Shown here piece by piece: positions 51,100-60,841 of a stretch of 64,000 nucleotides of DNA (within the stretch, counting starts at the first letter, position 1; each line of letters opens with the position of its first letter). A program made the translations under genes and the position numbers. The notes under the pieces are model-generated. The model saw only the letters and a list, made by a program, of their open reading frames with translations. It did no database searches and was not told the DNA's origin. Origin of the DNA: Antribacter gilvus (GTDB lineage: Bacteria > Actinomycetota > Actinomycetes > Actinomycetales > Cellulomonadaceae); assembly GCF_003946865.1 (NCBI RefSeq), contig NZ_QXTH01000004.1, positions 353,860-417,859 of the forward strand. The letters run 5' to 3'.

Positions 51100-51138
51100 G
51101 TGTCACCGACGTCACCCGCGTGTGCCAAGGTGGAGCCG

Positions 51139-52239
51139 ATGAGCGTCCCACCTGCCCCCTCCCACCAGCACACGCAACGACCGCACCGAGCCGCCCTCGT
51201 GGAGGACCGGTTCCTCGCGGCGGCCGCCGTGCCGCTGCGTCGTGCGGGCTGGACCCCGAGGGTCGACCCGTACACGGGGTACGGCACCACCCGGCGGGTA
51301 CGGATCCTCGCCCGGATGCTGCTCGCGCCCCGCAACTACCGCCCGACCGCCGCCGACCGCCGCGGGTTCCGCGCCTATCTGGGCTTCCCGGCGCCGGGCG
51401 AGCGGGTGCGGGTCACCGTCGGCTCGCTGACCACCGAGGTCGCGGCCGACCGCTCAGGCTACGTCGACGCCGAGCTGGACGTCGCGCTCCAGCCGGGCGT
51501 CCACCAGGTCCTGTTCGAGCCGGCGGGCCCGCCCCCGGGTGGCGGCCCCGAGCCGGGCCGGACGGCCGCCACCCCGACGATCGGCACGCTTCATGTGGTG
51601 GCCGACGACGTCACGTTCGGCGTCGTGAGCGACGTCGACGACACCGTGATGATCACCGCCGTCCCGCGTCCGCTGCTGGCGCTCTGGAACACGTTCCTGA
51701 AGTCCACGAAGTCGCGCCGGGCCGTGCCGGGCATGCCCGAGCTCTACCAGCGCATCGCGGAGAAGCACCCCGAGTCGCCGTTCGTCTACGTCTCGACGGG
51801 CGCCTGGAACACGTCGTCGGTGCTGCAGCGCTTCCTCCGCCGGAACGGCTATCCGGCGGGCCCGATGCTGCTCACCGACTGGGGGCCGACGAACACCGGC
51901 TGGTTCCGCAGCGGGCCCGAGCACAAGGACACCTCGCTCGACCACCTGTTCACGATGTTCCCCCAGGTCAGGTGGCTGCTCATCGGTGACGACGGCCAGC
52001 ACGACCCCGACATCTACCGGCGTGCCGACGCCCGGCACCCCGGGCGCGTGGCGGCGGTCGCGATCCGCCAGCTCACGTTTGCGCAGCAGGTGCTGTCCCA
52101 CGGCGGGCCGGTGCCGCTGTCCGACCCGAGGGCACCGGGCGAGGACGGGTACCGCGAGGTGCTGCGCCTGGGGGCGCCCACCGTCGTGGGGCCGGACGGG
52201 GAGGCGCTCGCCGCCGAGCTCGAGCGGGTGCTGGACTGA
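51139..52239 (+). CDS. App1-type phosphatase (DUF2183)
   Basis: 366 aa from ATG 51139. HAD-like phosphatase with DVDDTV (the DxDxT motif near residue 172) and later GDDGQHD; in yeast App1 acts on phosphatidate. The N-terminal third is an all-beta domain. No signal peptide or membrane helix. AGGTGGAG precedes the ATG. Confidence 0.85.
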   Translation: MSVPPAPSHQHTQRPHRAALVEDRFLAAAAVPLRRAGWTPRVDPYTGYGTTRRVRILARMLLAPRNYRPTAADRRGFRAYLGFPAPGERVRVTVGSLTTEVAADRSGYVDAELDVALQPGVHQVLFEPAGPPPGGGPEPGRTAATPTIGTLHVVADDVTFGVVSDVDDTVMITAVPRPLLALWNTFLKSTKSRRAVPGMPELYQRIAEKHPESPFVYVSTGAWNTSSVLQRFLRRNGYPAGPMLLTDWGPTNTGWFRSGPEHKDTSLDHLFTMFPQVRWLLIGDDGQHDPDIYRRADARHPGRVAAVAIRQLTFAQQVLSHGGPVPLSDPRAPGEDGYREVLRLGAPTVVGPDGEALAAELERVLD

Positions 52240-52262
52240 CAGCCCCGCCCTAGTCTGGACGT

Positions 52263-52886
52263 ATGGTCCGATCCAGCTCCGAGGCCGTGGGCGACGACGC
52301 CGTCGTCGCGGCCACCGGGCAGCCCCGCCAGTACTGGTTCGAGCTCCTCGACGCGCACGACGCCATGTCGTGGACCCACAAGCAGATCGCTGCCTGGCTC
52401 GTGTCGGAGCAGGGCGTGGACGGGTGGTGGGCGCAGTCGCTCACCGTGGCGTACGAGCAGGCCCACGGGCGGCGCGAGCCGGGGCAGCGGGAGGACGGCA
52501 CCTTCGAGGTGAGCCCGTCGAAGACGCTCGAATGCAGCCTGGTGCGGGCGTACGAGCTCGTGGCCGACGACGCGGAGCGAACCCGCTGGCTCGACCCTGC
52601 CCTCGTCGAGGTGCGGGCCGGTGAGCGCTCGGAGGTGCTGGCGGCGACGCCGTCGTCGTCCGTGCGGCTGGCCTGGCCGTCCGGGGCCCTGGGGGCGCCG
52701 GAGGGGCGGGACGGCCGGGTGGCCGTGACGCTCTACCAGCCCACGGACTCGACCGGCGCCCCCACGGGGAAGGTGCGCGTGAGCATCGCACACGGCGGGC
52801 TCACCAGCAGGGAGGATGCCGAGACGCTGAGGTCGTTCTGGAAGGGACGGCTGGACGCGCTGGCCGCGGCCTGCCAGGAGGGCTGA
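52263..52886 (+). CDS. DUF4287 + SRPBCC-like protein
   Basis: 207 aa. N-terminal DUF4287 helical region (about 17-75) with MSWTHKQIAAWL and WWAQSLTVAYEQ, followed by an SRPBCC/AHSA1-like beta grip (about 82-205). The ATG is 6 nt after TAGTCT (leaderless). Function unknown; the C-terminal fold often binds hydrophobic ligands. Confidence 0.8.
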   Translation: MVRSSSEAVGDDAVVAATGQPRQYWFELLDAHDAMSWTHKQIAAWLVSEQGVDGWWAQSLTVAYEQAHGRREPGQREDGTFEVSPSKTLECSLVRAYELVADDAERTRWLDPALVEVRAGERSEVLAATPSSSVRLAWPSGALGAPEGRDGRVAVTLYQPTDSTGAPTGKVRVSIAHGGLTSREDAETLRSFWKGRLDALAAACQEG

Positions 52887-52921
52887 GGAATAGCCCGCCG
52901 CGGCGCGGCGTTCTGGCGGCT

Positions 52922-53890
52922 ATGACGCCGATCACTGGGCCGGCAACCCTGGTCGACTCACTGGACCGGGCCCTCGCCTCCATCGACTGGTCGCTTCTCG
53001 AGTCGCGACGGGACGCACTGGCCCAGGACGAGCGCCTCGACCGGGACCCCGGCTCCACCGGCCTGGTCTACGTGGCGCGCGGCAGCGCCCGGATCAGCGT
53101 CGGTGCGGAACGGCAGGAGCTGGTCGCGGACGACCTCGTCTTCTTCCCGCGGGCCCAGCGCCACACCTTCTGGGCCCGTACCGACCTGGAGCTGAACAGC
53201 GTCGTCTTCGCCCCCGGCGCGCGCAGCCGGGCGCTGGACGTCCTCCCCGCCTCGCTGCTGGTGCGGCGGTTCACCGAGCACGAGCCCAACATGACCGGCC
53301 TGGTCCACAGCATCGGATGCTCGCTGTCGGGGAGCACCCCGGGCCGACGCCCCGGCGACACGGTGGTCTGTGGCCGGATCGCCAGCGCGATCGTCACGGC
53401 CGCCGTCCGCTCGTGGAGCGAGCTCGGGTGCGCCCCCGACCGGTGGCTGCACCAGGTGGACGACCCGTACGTGGCCCAGGCTCTCGAGGCGCTGCACCGC
53501 GACCTCGCCTCGGCCTGGACGGTCGAGGACCTGGCCCGCGTCGCCGCCATGTCGCGCTCGGCGTTCGCGGAGCGCTTTCGCGTGGTGGTGGGCCAGTCGC
53601 CCGCGAGCTACCTGACCTCGGTCCGCATGGATGCCGGGATGGAGCTTCTGGCCCGGGAGGGCCTGACCGTGGCCGAGGCCGCGCGCCGCCTGGGCTACGA
53701 GTCCGAGGCAGGGTTCAGCCGTGCGTTCCGCCGCCACACCGGCTCGCCGCCGGCGCTGTGGCGGCGTGGTGCCTCGGCGCCGGACCTGCCGCCGACGCCG
53801 AAGCACCGCGCGACCTCACCGCGCGCTGTCGAGCGGCGCTTCCTCCCGCTCCGGGGCGGAGCCGAACAGGAAGCCGCCCACCAGCGCTGA
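52922..53890 (+). CDS. AraC-family transcriptional regulator with cupin domain
   Basis: 322 aa. Cupin-type effector domain (about 35-140) and two-HTH AraC DNA-binding domain (about 185-285), including VAEAARRLGYESEAGFSRAFRR. The final ~40 residues lie antisense to the 3' end of the convergent MFS gene (75-bp overlap). The MFS gene is the obvious candidate target, as AraC/MFS pairs of this type are common. Confidence 0.88.
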   Translation: MTPITGPATLVDSLDRALASIDWSLLESRRDALAQDERLDRDPGSTGLVYVARGSARISVGAERQELVADDLVFFPRAQRHTFWARTDLELNSVVFAPGARSRALDVLPASLLVRRFTEHEPNMTGLVHSIGCSLSGSTPGRRPGDTVVCGRIASAIVTAAVRSWSELGCAPDRWLHQVDDPYVAQALEALHRDLASAWTVEDLARVAAMSRSAFAERFRVVVGQSPASYLTSVRMDAGMELLAREGLTVAEAARRLGYESEAGFSRAFRRHTGSPPALWRRGASAPDLPPTPKHRATSPRAVERRFLPLRGGAEQEAAHQR

Positions 53891-55084
53891 CACTGCCGCG
53901 GCGATCAGCGCCACCTGGATGCCGGCGCTGTCCACGAGGAGTCCGCCCACGCCGGCACCCACGGTGATCGCCAGCTGGAAGCCCGCCACGAGCAGGCCGC
54001 CGCCGGCCTCCATCCGTGTGGGGGCGAGCCGGCCCATCCACGTGGTCACCACCATCAGCCATGCGCCGAAGGCGAAGCCCCACGCGCCCACCGCCGCGTA
54101 CACGACCCAGGCCACGCCGGGGAGCACCGCGAGCAGCACGACGCCGGTACCGATCAGGAGGGGCACGGCGTAGCGCATGGCGCGCAGGTGCTTGTCGATG
54201 ACGAGCCCGATCACGGCGTTGCCCACCACGCCGCCGACCCCGAACACCACCAGCATGACGGCGATGCCCGCGGCGTCGAGGCCCGGCACCTCGCCGAACG
54301 CCAGCCGGATGTACGCGAACGCGGCGAAGTGCCCGATGATCGTGAGCACGTGACCTGCCAGGCCGAGCGCCATGCCGGGCACGCGGAACGTCTCGACGAG
54401 CGTGGTGACTCCCGTGGTCGCGGCGGGCGCCACCGGGGGCAGCACCACCCGCAGTGCCCCGGCGACGATCGCGGTGAGCACCGCCACGCCCGCGAACACG
54501 AACCGCCAGTCGAGGATCGAGCCCAGGTAGGCGCCGAGGGGCACGCCCGCGACGGTGGCGACGGTGGTGCCCGTGTTCACCAGCATGAGCGCCCGGCCCA
54601 GGTGCTGCGGAGCGGCGAGGCGGGCGGCCACGGCGAGCGACATGGCCCAGAAGCCGCCGAGCGCCGCGCCGAGGAGGAGACGCGCCAGGAGGAGGAGCCA
54701 GAGGTTCGCGGAGATCGCGACGAGCAGGCTGGACACCGCGGCCGCGACCGTGAGGACGGAGAGCAGGGTGCGTCGGTCCAGCCGGGGAAACAGGAGCCCG
54801 ATCGTCGGCGCGGTGAAGAACCCGGCGATCGCCGTCGCGGTGACGGCCTGGCCTGCCTGGCCCTCGGTGACGCCGAGCGTGCCGGCCATGAGCGTGAGGA
54901 GCCCGGGCGGGAGGAACTCGGCGAGGACCAGCACAAAGCTCGTGGACATCATGACCGCGATCCCGGCCCAGGCGGTGCGGGCGGCACGGTCGGAGGTGGC
55001 CGAGGTCGGGGTCGCCGCCTGGCCGGAGGTCGGGGTCGAGGCAGCGCCGGGGGCGCCCGCCTCGGGGAGAACGTCTGTCGTCAT
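53816..55084 (-). CDS. MFS transporter (sugar/drug efflux type)
   Basis: 422 aa. Twelve hydrophobic helices beginning near residue 38 after a Thr/Ala/Ser-rich N-terminus; resembles the AraJ/arabinose-efflux permease group. Substrate unknown. Convergent overlap with araC-type gene. Confidence 0.87.
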   Translation of the reverse strand: MTTDVLPEAGAPGAASTPTSGQAATPTSATSDRAARTAWAGIAVMMSTSFVLVLAEFLPPGLLTLMAGTLGVTEGQAGQAVTATAIAGFFTAPTIGLLFPRLDRRTLLSVLTVAAAVSSLLVAISANLWLLLLARLLLGAALGGFWAMSLAVAARLAAPQHLGRALMLVNTGTTVATVAGVPLGAYLGSILDWRFVFAGVAVLTAIVAGALRVVLPPVAPAATTGVTTLVETFRVPGMALGLAGHVLTIIGHFAAFAYIRLAFGEVPGLDAAGIAVMLVVFGVGGVVGNAVIGLVIDKHLRAMRYAVPLLIGTGVVLLAVLPGVAWVVYAAVGAWGFAFGAWLMVVTTWMGRLAPTRMEAGGGLLVAGFQLAITVGAGVGGLLVDSAGIQVALIAAAVSALVGGFLFGSAPEREEAPLDSAR

Positions 55085-55160
55085 GCCGCTGAGTCTCGCT
55101 GCTGGTCGCCGGGCGGACGTGACGGAACGTCCGGCGTCCGTGACCGGTCGTCCAGGATCG

Positions 55161-55802
55161 TCAGCTCGCCCGCTCCTGGCCGCTCATCTCGTGGATCGAC
55201 GACATGATCTCCTCGGTGAGCTCCCGCCGCGCCTGTGCGGGCCTGGTCCCGGCCGTGATCTGCCGCGACGGGTCGATGGGGGCGCCGAACTGCACCTCGA
55301 TCCGCGCGAGCCGGGGCATCTTGCCGATCGGCTTCACCTTGTCGGTGCCCCGGAGTGCGACGGGCACCACCGGCACTCCGGCCGTCAGGGCCAGCCACGC
55401 CACCCCGGTGTGGCCCTTGTGGAGCTTGCCGTCGCGGGACCGCGTGCCCTCCGGGTAGATGCCGAACGCCCCGCCGCGCCGCAGCACCACGAGGGCGTCC
55501 TCGAGGGAGCGCTGGCCGGCGCGTGGGTCGTCGCGCTGCACCGGGATGTCGCCCATCGTGGTGAAGAACCACCGGGAGATGAGGCCCTTGAGGCCCTTGC
55601 CGTTGAAGTACTCCGCCTTGGCGAGGAACGCGACGTGCCGCGGCGCGACGATCGGGATGATCAGCGAGTCGATGAACGACAGATGGTTGCTGGCGAGGAT
55701 GACCGGCCCCCGACGGGGGATGTTCTGCAGCCCGGTGATCCGCGGTCGCAAGAGCGCCAAGGTCACCAGCGACAGCAGCAGCTTGAGGATGCGGTACGTC
55801 AC
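55161..55802 (-). CDS. 1-acyl-sn-glycerol-3-phosphate acyltransferase family
   Basis: 213 aa from GTG 55802, 6 nt after CACAAT (possible leaderless start). Acyltransferase motif NHLSFID (HX4D, His near 39), and YPEGTRS (motif III). Short N-terminal membrane-associated helix. Acylates lysophosphatidate or a related lipid at the inner membrane face. Confidence 0.88.
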   Translation of the reverse strand: MTYRILKLLLSLVTLALLRPRITGLQNIPRRGPVILASNHLSFIDSLIIPIVAPRHVAFLAKAEYFNGKGLKGLISRWFFTTMGDIPVQRDDPRAGQRSLEDALVVLRRGGAFGIYPEGTRSRDGKLHKGHTGVAWLALTAGVPVVPVALRGTDKVKPIGKMPRLARIEVQFGAPIDPSRQITAGTRPAQARRELTEEIMSSIHEMSGQERAS

Positions 55803-55953
55803 GAGGTCATTGTGCCCTGGAGGGACGACCGGGCGGGAGTGTGGAACATCTCTCGCCGAAGCGCCAAGATCCGGGCAACTCAGACCATCCGGCGGGTGGG
55901 GGCGGCGGGTCGTGGGCCGCCGTGGCACCCGCCCGGCCCGTAGGGTGGCAGAC

Positions 55954-57174
55954 ATGGACACCGAAGAACGCCTCGCAGTCTTCATCGACTACGAGAACCT
56001 GGCACTGGGCGCACGGGAGCACCTGGGCGGCATGCAGTTCGACTTCGGGCCCGTCGCCGACGCTCTCGCCGCGCGGGGCCGGGTCGTCGCCCGCCGCGCG
56101 TACGCGGACTGGTCGTACTTCGACGAGGACCGTCGCATGCTGACGCGCCACCAGGTCGAGCTGATCGAGATGACGCAGCGCATGGGCGCTTCCCGGAAGA
56201 ACGCCGCCGACATCAAGATGGTGGTCGACGCCATCGAGATGGCCTTCGAGCGCGACTACATCTCCACCTTCGTCATGTGCACCGGGGACAGCGACTTCTC
56301 CCCGCTCGTGCACAAGCTCCGCGAGCTGAACAAGCGGGTCATCGGGGTGGGCGTCGAGAAGTCGACCTCCCGCCTCCTTCCCGCGTCGTGCGACGAGTTC
56401 CTCTTCTACGACCGCCTCGAGGGCGTCGACGTCCCCGACGAGGCGGACCGCCCGGCGCCCGTCCGCGGCCGTCGCGGTCGTGGCACGACGGCGGAGCGCG
56501 CCCCCGAGCAGACCGCACCTCCCGTAGAGCTTCCCCCGGCCGAGCCGGCCCCCGCGCCGGGTGTGCCGGACGCGGAGGCGACCGCACCGTCGTCGGGCAC
56601 CAAGACCCCGCGCCGTCGCAAGCCGAAGGCCGAGCCGGAGCCCGTCACCGAGGTGACGGAGTCCGTCGAGGAGCCCGCGTTCGAGGACGAAGCCCGCGGC
56701 GAGGAGAGCACCATGGAGGTGCGCGTCGCGCAGACGCTCGCCGACCTGGAGGCGTCCACCAGCGGACCGGTCACCGCGTCCGCGCTCAAGCGGACGCTGC
56801 TCCGCAAGGACCCGACGTTCAGCGAGTCCGACTACGGATTCCGCACGTTCGGCGAGTTCCTGCGGTTCCTGGCCGACCGGGACTTCGTGGTGCTGGCCGC
56901 CGGACCGTCGACCGGAGACCCCGAGGTCTCGCTGCCCGAGCAGGGCAGCACCGACACCGCGTTCGCCCTGCTGCAGTCCGTGGTGCAGGAGGCCGGCGGC
57001 TCGGCCGCCCTCTCGGGACTGAAGAACGCCGTGCGCAAGAAGCGCCCGGACTTCTCCGAGAAGGCGCTCGGCTACCGGGGCTTCCTCCAGTTCTGCAAGG
57101 CGGCGAACGCGGCGGGTGCCGTGGCCCTCAACTGGGACGACGCGGCGGACGACTACCTGGTCTCCGTGGCCTGA
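55954..57174 (+). CDS. NYN-domain protein with two OST-HTH/LOTUS domains
   Basis: 406 aa from ATG 55954, 7 nt after TAGGGT (leaderless). NYN/PIN-like RNase fold (about 5-150) with FIDYENL, and CTGDSDF, supplying the acidic catalytic residues; a low-complexity Pro/Glu/Lys linker; then two OST-HTH domains (about 248-320 and 330-405). LOTUS-type domains bind RNA, often G-quadruplexes, so a targeted ribonuclease is inferred. Alone in its transcription unit. Confidence 0.85.
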   Translation: MDTEERLAVFIDYENLALGAREHLGGMQFDFGPVADALAARGRVVARRAYADWSYFDEDRRMLTRHQVELIEMTQRMGASRKNAADIKMVVDAIEMAFERDYISTFVMCTGDSDFSPLVHKLRELNKRVIGVGVEKSTSRLLPASCDEFLFYDRLEGVDVPDEADRPAPVRGRRGRGTTAERAPEQTAPPVELPPAEPAPAPGVPDAEATAPSSGTKTPRRRKPKAEPEPVTEVTESVEEPAFEDEARGEESTMEVRVAQTLADLEASTSGPVTASALKRTLLRKDPTFSESDYGFRTFGEFLRFLADRDFVVLAAGPSTGDPEVSLPEQGSTDTAFALLQSVVQEAGGSAALSGLKNAVRKKRPDFSEKALGYRGFLQFCKAANAAGAVALNWDDAADDYLVSVA

Positions 57175-57215
57175 CCGCTTTCCCGGCCGGCGACCGCCGG
57201 GCGTGACCGGCACCA

Positions 57216-57221
57216 TAGGAT
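57216..57221 (+). promoter_or_regulatory. Leaderless -10 of the TetR gene
   Basis: TAGGAT, 7 nt before ATG 57229. Because it overlaps the upstream in-frame ATG at 57220, it selects 57229 as the start. Confidence 0.65.
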
Positions 57222-57228
57222 GCTCCGC

Positions 57229-57834
57229 ATGGTCGCGCCCGGGGGTCCCCACGACGACGACAGCACCCGGACCCGCGTCGTCGCGGCCGCCGCCCGGCTG
57301 ACGTGCGCGGACGGCTGGTCCAAGGTCACGATGGGGCGCCTCGCCGCGGAGGCCGGGGTCAGCCGGCAGACCGTGTACAACGTGGTGGGCAGCCGGTCGG
57401 AGCTCGCTGAGGCCATGGTCCTGACCGAGGTGGCCCACTTCGTCCTGCGGGTCGTGGAGGCGTTCGACACCCACCCCCGCGACCTCGACGCGGCGGTCCG
57501 CACGGCGGTGCTGGCGGTGCTGGAGCTCGCCCGCGAGAACGCGCTGCTGCGGGCGATCGTGTCGGCGACGCACGGAGCCGACACCGAGCTGCTGCCGCTG
57601 CTCACCACGCACGCGGAGCCGCTGCTCAGCACGGTGAAGACGATCGTCGCCCAGCGCGTGCTCGCCTACCCGACGGGCCTGGGCACGGCGCACGCCGCCG
57701 TGGCGGTCGACGTCGTGGTCCGCACGGTGCTCAGCCACGTCATGCAGCCCACGGGAACCCCCGCCGAGACGGCCGACGCCGTCGCCTGGCTCGTCGGCCG
57801 GATCCTGGCCCGGGAGCCGGTCAGCTCCCGCTGA
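57229..57834 (+). CDS. TetR-family transcriptional regulator
   Basis: 201 aa from ATG 57229. HTH (about 12-60) with MGRLAAEAGVSRQTVYNVVGSR; helical ligand domain with many Val/Ala/Leu. Stops 20 bp from the convergent MFS gene, which it may control. Ligand unknown. Confidence 0.87.
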   Translation: MVAPGGPHDDDSTRTRVVAAAARLTCADGWSKVTMGRLAAEAGVSRQTVYNVVGSRSELAEAMVLTEVAHFVLRVVEAFDTHPRDLDAAVRTAVLAVLELARENALLRAIVSATHGADTELLPLLTTHAEPLLSTVKTIVAQRVLAYPTGLGTAHAAVAVDVVVRTVLSHVMQPTGTPAETADAVAWLVGRILAREPVSSR

Positions 57835-57853
57835 TCCGCGGGCGCCCGGGTTT

Positions 57854-59236
57854 TCAGCGCACCGGGGCCTCCGGGGTCTCCGGGGCCTCCGGGGTCTCCC
57901 CGGCCTCCGGGGCCTTCGGCCGGTCTCCCGGCCGGGCGCCCAGCGCCACCGCGAGCAGCGGGACGCCGAGCCCCGCGACGAGGGCCGCGGTGGTGGCCCA
58001 GGCGGACCCCACGAGGAAGTACCCGTACCCGAGGACCGCGACGACCTCGCCGCCCACGCCCGTGACCGACGTGACGGTGGCGCGTGCCGGGCCCCGCACC
58101 GCCTGCTGGAGCCGGGCCTCGTACACCACCACCGCGCAGGCCAACCCGCTGTAGCCGGTCGCGACCAGCACGAACGCCGGCCAGACGCCGAGCACCCCGC
58201 CCACTGCGGCGCCGACGGTCAGGAGCACGGCTGCCCCGGCGAGGATCGCCGCCAGGCCGCGTGCGGGGAGGCGTTCGGCCCGGCCGGCGAGCGCGGACCC
58301 GACGGCCTCGCCGGCGGTAGCGAGCGCGACGAGCAGCGGGACCGTCGAGGCGGCCGCGCCGAGGTCCCGCGCCACGAGAGGGAAGTACTCGTCGTAGATC
58401 TGCAGGCCCCACAGCACGGACGTGACTAGCACGATCCGGCGGACCGCCGGTACCCGGGTGGCCTCGAGGAGTCCCGCGCGGAGCATGCGGCGGTAGGTGG
58501 GCGCGGGCGCGGGCGTGGGCGCGGGCGCGGGCGCGGGCGTGGACGTCGGCTCGTGCTCGGCGTCGGGGACGGGCTCCGGCTCGTCGTCGGGTGGCTCCGT
58601 CCCCGCCCGGTCCACGCGGGGGAGCGCCAGGCCGATGCCGACGTGCAGCAGGCCGGCGCCGACGGTGACCCAGCCGGCCAGGGCATACCCGCCCAGGTCG
58701 ACCAGGGGCGCGGCAACCAGCATGGCGACGACGACGACGATCGTGCTCGCCGCCCGGCACCGGCCGAGCACCGTGGTGAATCGACTGAGCCGCCTGTGGT
58801 CAGGCGTGCGGGCACGGGCGACGCCGTCCCAGAGGTAGGCCTCGAACGTCCCGGACATCGTCGCGCTCGCGAGCCCCCACAGCACGAAGCCGAGGAGGAA
58901 ACCCGCGTACGAGGGCCACACCGTCCACAGGGTGAAGCCGGCGGTGTGGATGACGGCGGAGAGCACGAGGAGCAGCCGACGGTCCACTGTGTCGGCCCAG
59001 GCGCCCGACGGGATCTCCAGCAGGAACGTCGTCACCGACCAGGCGACGAACAGCGACGAGATTTGCGCGACCGACAGGCCGTGGTCCGCGAACAGCAGGG
59101 CGTACAGCGCGTACAGCGGGACGAGGTCACGGCTGGCGTAGTAGCAGATCGCGCGCCGCTCGAAGCGGCCCGCGCCGGGTCGCCAGGTCCTTCGCGAAGG
59201 TGTGGAGCGTCAAGTGTGGCCGGGTGGGAACGTCAT
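57854..59236 (-). pseudogene. MFS transporter interrupted by in-frame TGA at codon 9
   Basis: The frame from ATG 59236 (6 nt after TACCGT, 59243-59248) reads eight codons, meets TGA at 59212-59210, then stays open for 451 codons to 57854. The part after TGA has a normal MFS start (DLVPLYALYALLF, then LLEIPSGAWAD) and eleven to twelve helices, with a Pro/Ala-Thr minisatellite-like loop near the centre. No usable start codon lies between TGA and GTG 59035, which would delete the first helix. A frame shift of one base near 59190-59212 would give a natural-looking N-terminus, so a recent frameshift, a nonsense mutation or a sequencing error are all possible. Confidence 0.72.
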
Positions 59237-59267
59237 GGTTCGACGGTAGACCGGCGGCAGCCGAATG

Positions 59268-59849
59268 TCATCGGCGAACCGACGGGCACGTCGCCAGGTG
59301 ATCGTCGACCACGCCGCACGCCTGCATCGCGGCGTACATCGTGGTGGGCCCCACGAACCGGAAGCCGGCCTTCTTCAGCGCCTTGCTCAGCGCGAGCGAC
59401 TCGGGGCTCGTCGCGGGGACGTCTGCCCAGGCAGCGGGCCGATTCTCTGACCGTGCGGCGGGGGCGAACGACCAGAACAGCTCGTCGAGGGTGCGGCCCT
59501 CGTCGTGGAGGGCGACGAGCGCGCGGGCGTTGCCGATCGTGGCCTCGATCTTCATGCGGTTCCTGATGATCCGCGCGTCGCCGAGCAGGCGTTCCACGTC
59601 CGCCTCGCCGAACGCCGCCACGGCCTCCGGGTCGAACGCCGCGAAGACCTCGCGGAACGCGGGCCGCTTGCGCAGCACGGTGATCCAGGAGAGCCCGGAC
59701 TGGAAGCCCTCCAGGGCGATGCGCTCGAACAGCTCGGCATCGCCATGGACGGGGAGACCCCACTCGGTGTCGTGGTAGGCCTCGTACAGCGGGTCGCCGT
59801 CGCCGAAGCACCGGAGCCCGGCCGTCGTGCTGGTGATGGTCTCGGTCAT
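59268..59849 (-). CDS. tag: DNA-3-methyladenine glycosylase I
   Basis: 193 aa from ATG 59849 (CAGAGT 6 nt upstream; possibly leaderless). Removes 3-methyladenine. Seen: RCFGDGDPLYEAYHDTEWG near the N-terminus, FERIALEGFQSGLSW, and the C-terminal CGVVDDHLATC zinc site with Cys and His. Confidence 0.94.
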   Translation of the reverse strand: MTETITSTTAGLRCFGDGDPLYEAYHDTEWGLPVHGDAELFERIALEGFQSGLSWITVLRKRPAFREVFAAFDPEAVAAFGEADVERLLGDARIIRNRMKIEATIGNARALVALHDEGRTLDELFWSFAPAARSENRPAAWADVPATSPESLALSKALKKAGFRFVGPTTMYAAMQACGVVDDHLATCPSVRR

Positions 59850-59958
59850 GCGCCCACTCTGCCCCGTGTCTCCCACACTGCGCTGCCCCGTCCCCAGACC
59901 CTGTGTACAGCTCGCGAAAAACCCGCCTCGAGGTCGGCCTCGGGACGGCGATCCGTCG

Positions 59959-60777
59959 TCAGCCGCGTCGCCGCCGGGCGATGTACGCCTCGACGCCGTC
60001 GAGGATGACCATGATCCCGAAGTCGATCTCGTCGGACGTCGTGACACCCGCCCCGGGCGCCTCCGGCTCCCAGGCGGACATCGCCTCGAAGAGGCTGGGA
60101 TAGGTGTCCGGCCCGATGTACCGCTGGAGCACGATCTCGAAGTCGGTGTACGGGTCGGCCGCCGCCAGAGCTGCGGGATCCAGGTCCGACTCCGGGGTGC
60201 CGGGGGCCGCGCCGGTCTCCCGCCGGACGCGGTCGGCGGCGGCACGCCGGCTCTCGACCTGCACGCGCGCCTCACCGAGCACGTGCTGCGCGAGCAGGCC
60301 CGCGATGCCCAGCTTGTCGTCGGTCGGGATGTCGAGCGGCCGCATGACCTCGAACGCCCGGTCGAGCCAGCGCACCCGGCCCGGGCCGAACGGCGTGGAC
60401 GACAGCGGCAGCTCGAGCAGCCACGGGCGCTCGAGGACGCCGTCGATCTGCGCCCGGGTCCAGATCTCGAGGCCCCGGCGCCAGCCGACGGCCGGGTCGA
60501 TCGGCGGCGGGTCGCCCGCAGCGGCGTCCGACAGGAGGACGAGCAGCTCCTCCTTGTCCCTCACGTGGCGGTACAGGGCCATGGGCGAGAAGCCGAGGCG
60601 CTTGCCGACGCGGGCCATCGAGACGGCGGCGAGCCCGTCCTCGTCGGCCAGCTCGATCGCCGCCTCGACGATCCGTTCCGCGCTGAGGGCCGGCTTGGGC
60701 CCGCGGCGCCCGGGCGTCGTTCCTTCCCACAGCCGCTGCAGGGAGGTAGGCAGCGCGCCGGGATTCTCGGTGCTCAT
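59959..60777 (-). CDS. TetR-family regulator of the adjacent ABC exporter
   Basis: 272 aa from ATG 60777. HTH (about 32-80) with MARVGKRLGFSPMALYRHV, then a long TetR_C-type ligand domain. Divergent from the DrrA-type ATPase gene, with a 127-bp shared region containing repeated GCGTAT/GCGTAC words, so it probably represses the exporter until a drug or metabolite binds. Confidence 0.88.
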   Translation of the reverse strand: MSTENPGALPTSLQRLWEGTTPGRRGPKPALSAERIVEAAIELADEDGLAAVSMARVGKRLGFSPMALYRHVRDKEELLVLLSDAAAGDPPPIDPAVGWRRGLEIWTRAQIDGVLERPWLLELPLSSTPFGPGRVRWLDRAFEVMRPLDIPTDDKLGIAGLLAQHVLGEARVQVESRRAAADRVRRETGAAPGTPESDLDPAALAAADPYTDFEIVLQRYIGPDTYPSLFEAMSAWEPEAPGAGVTTSDEIDFGIMVILDGVEAYIARRRRG

Positions 60778-60841
60778 CGGGTCCCATCCTGCCCTGTCCG
60801 GCTCCGGACCGTGCCGTGCCCTTGTCAGAGTCACCAAACTG

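Noticed and set aside
59210..59212. Selenocysteine or programmed recoding at the MFS TGA
   Set aside because: MFS transporters have no redox residue at this place and no SECIS-like hairpin is visible; mutation or sequence error is simpler.
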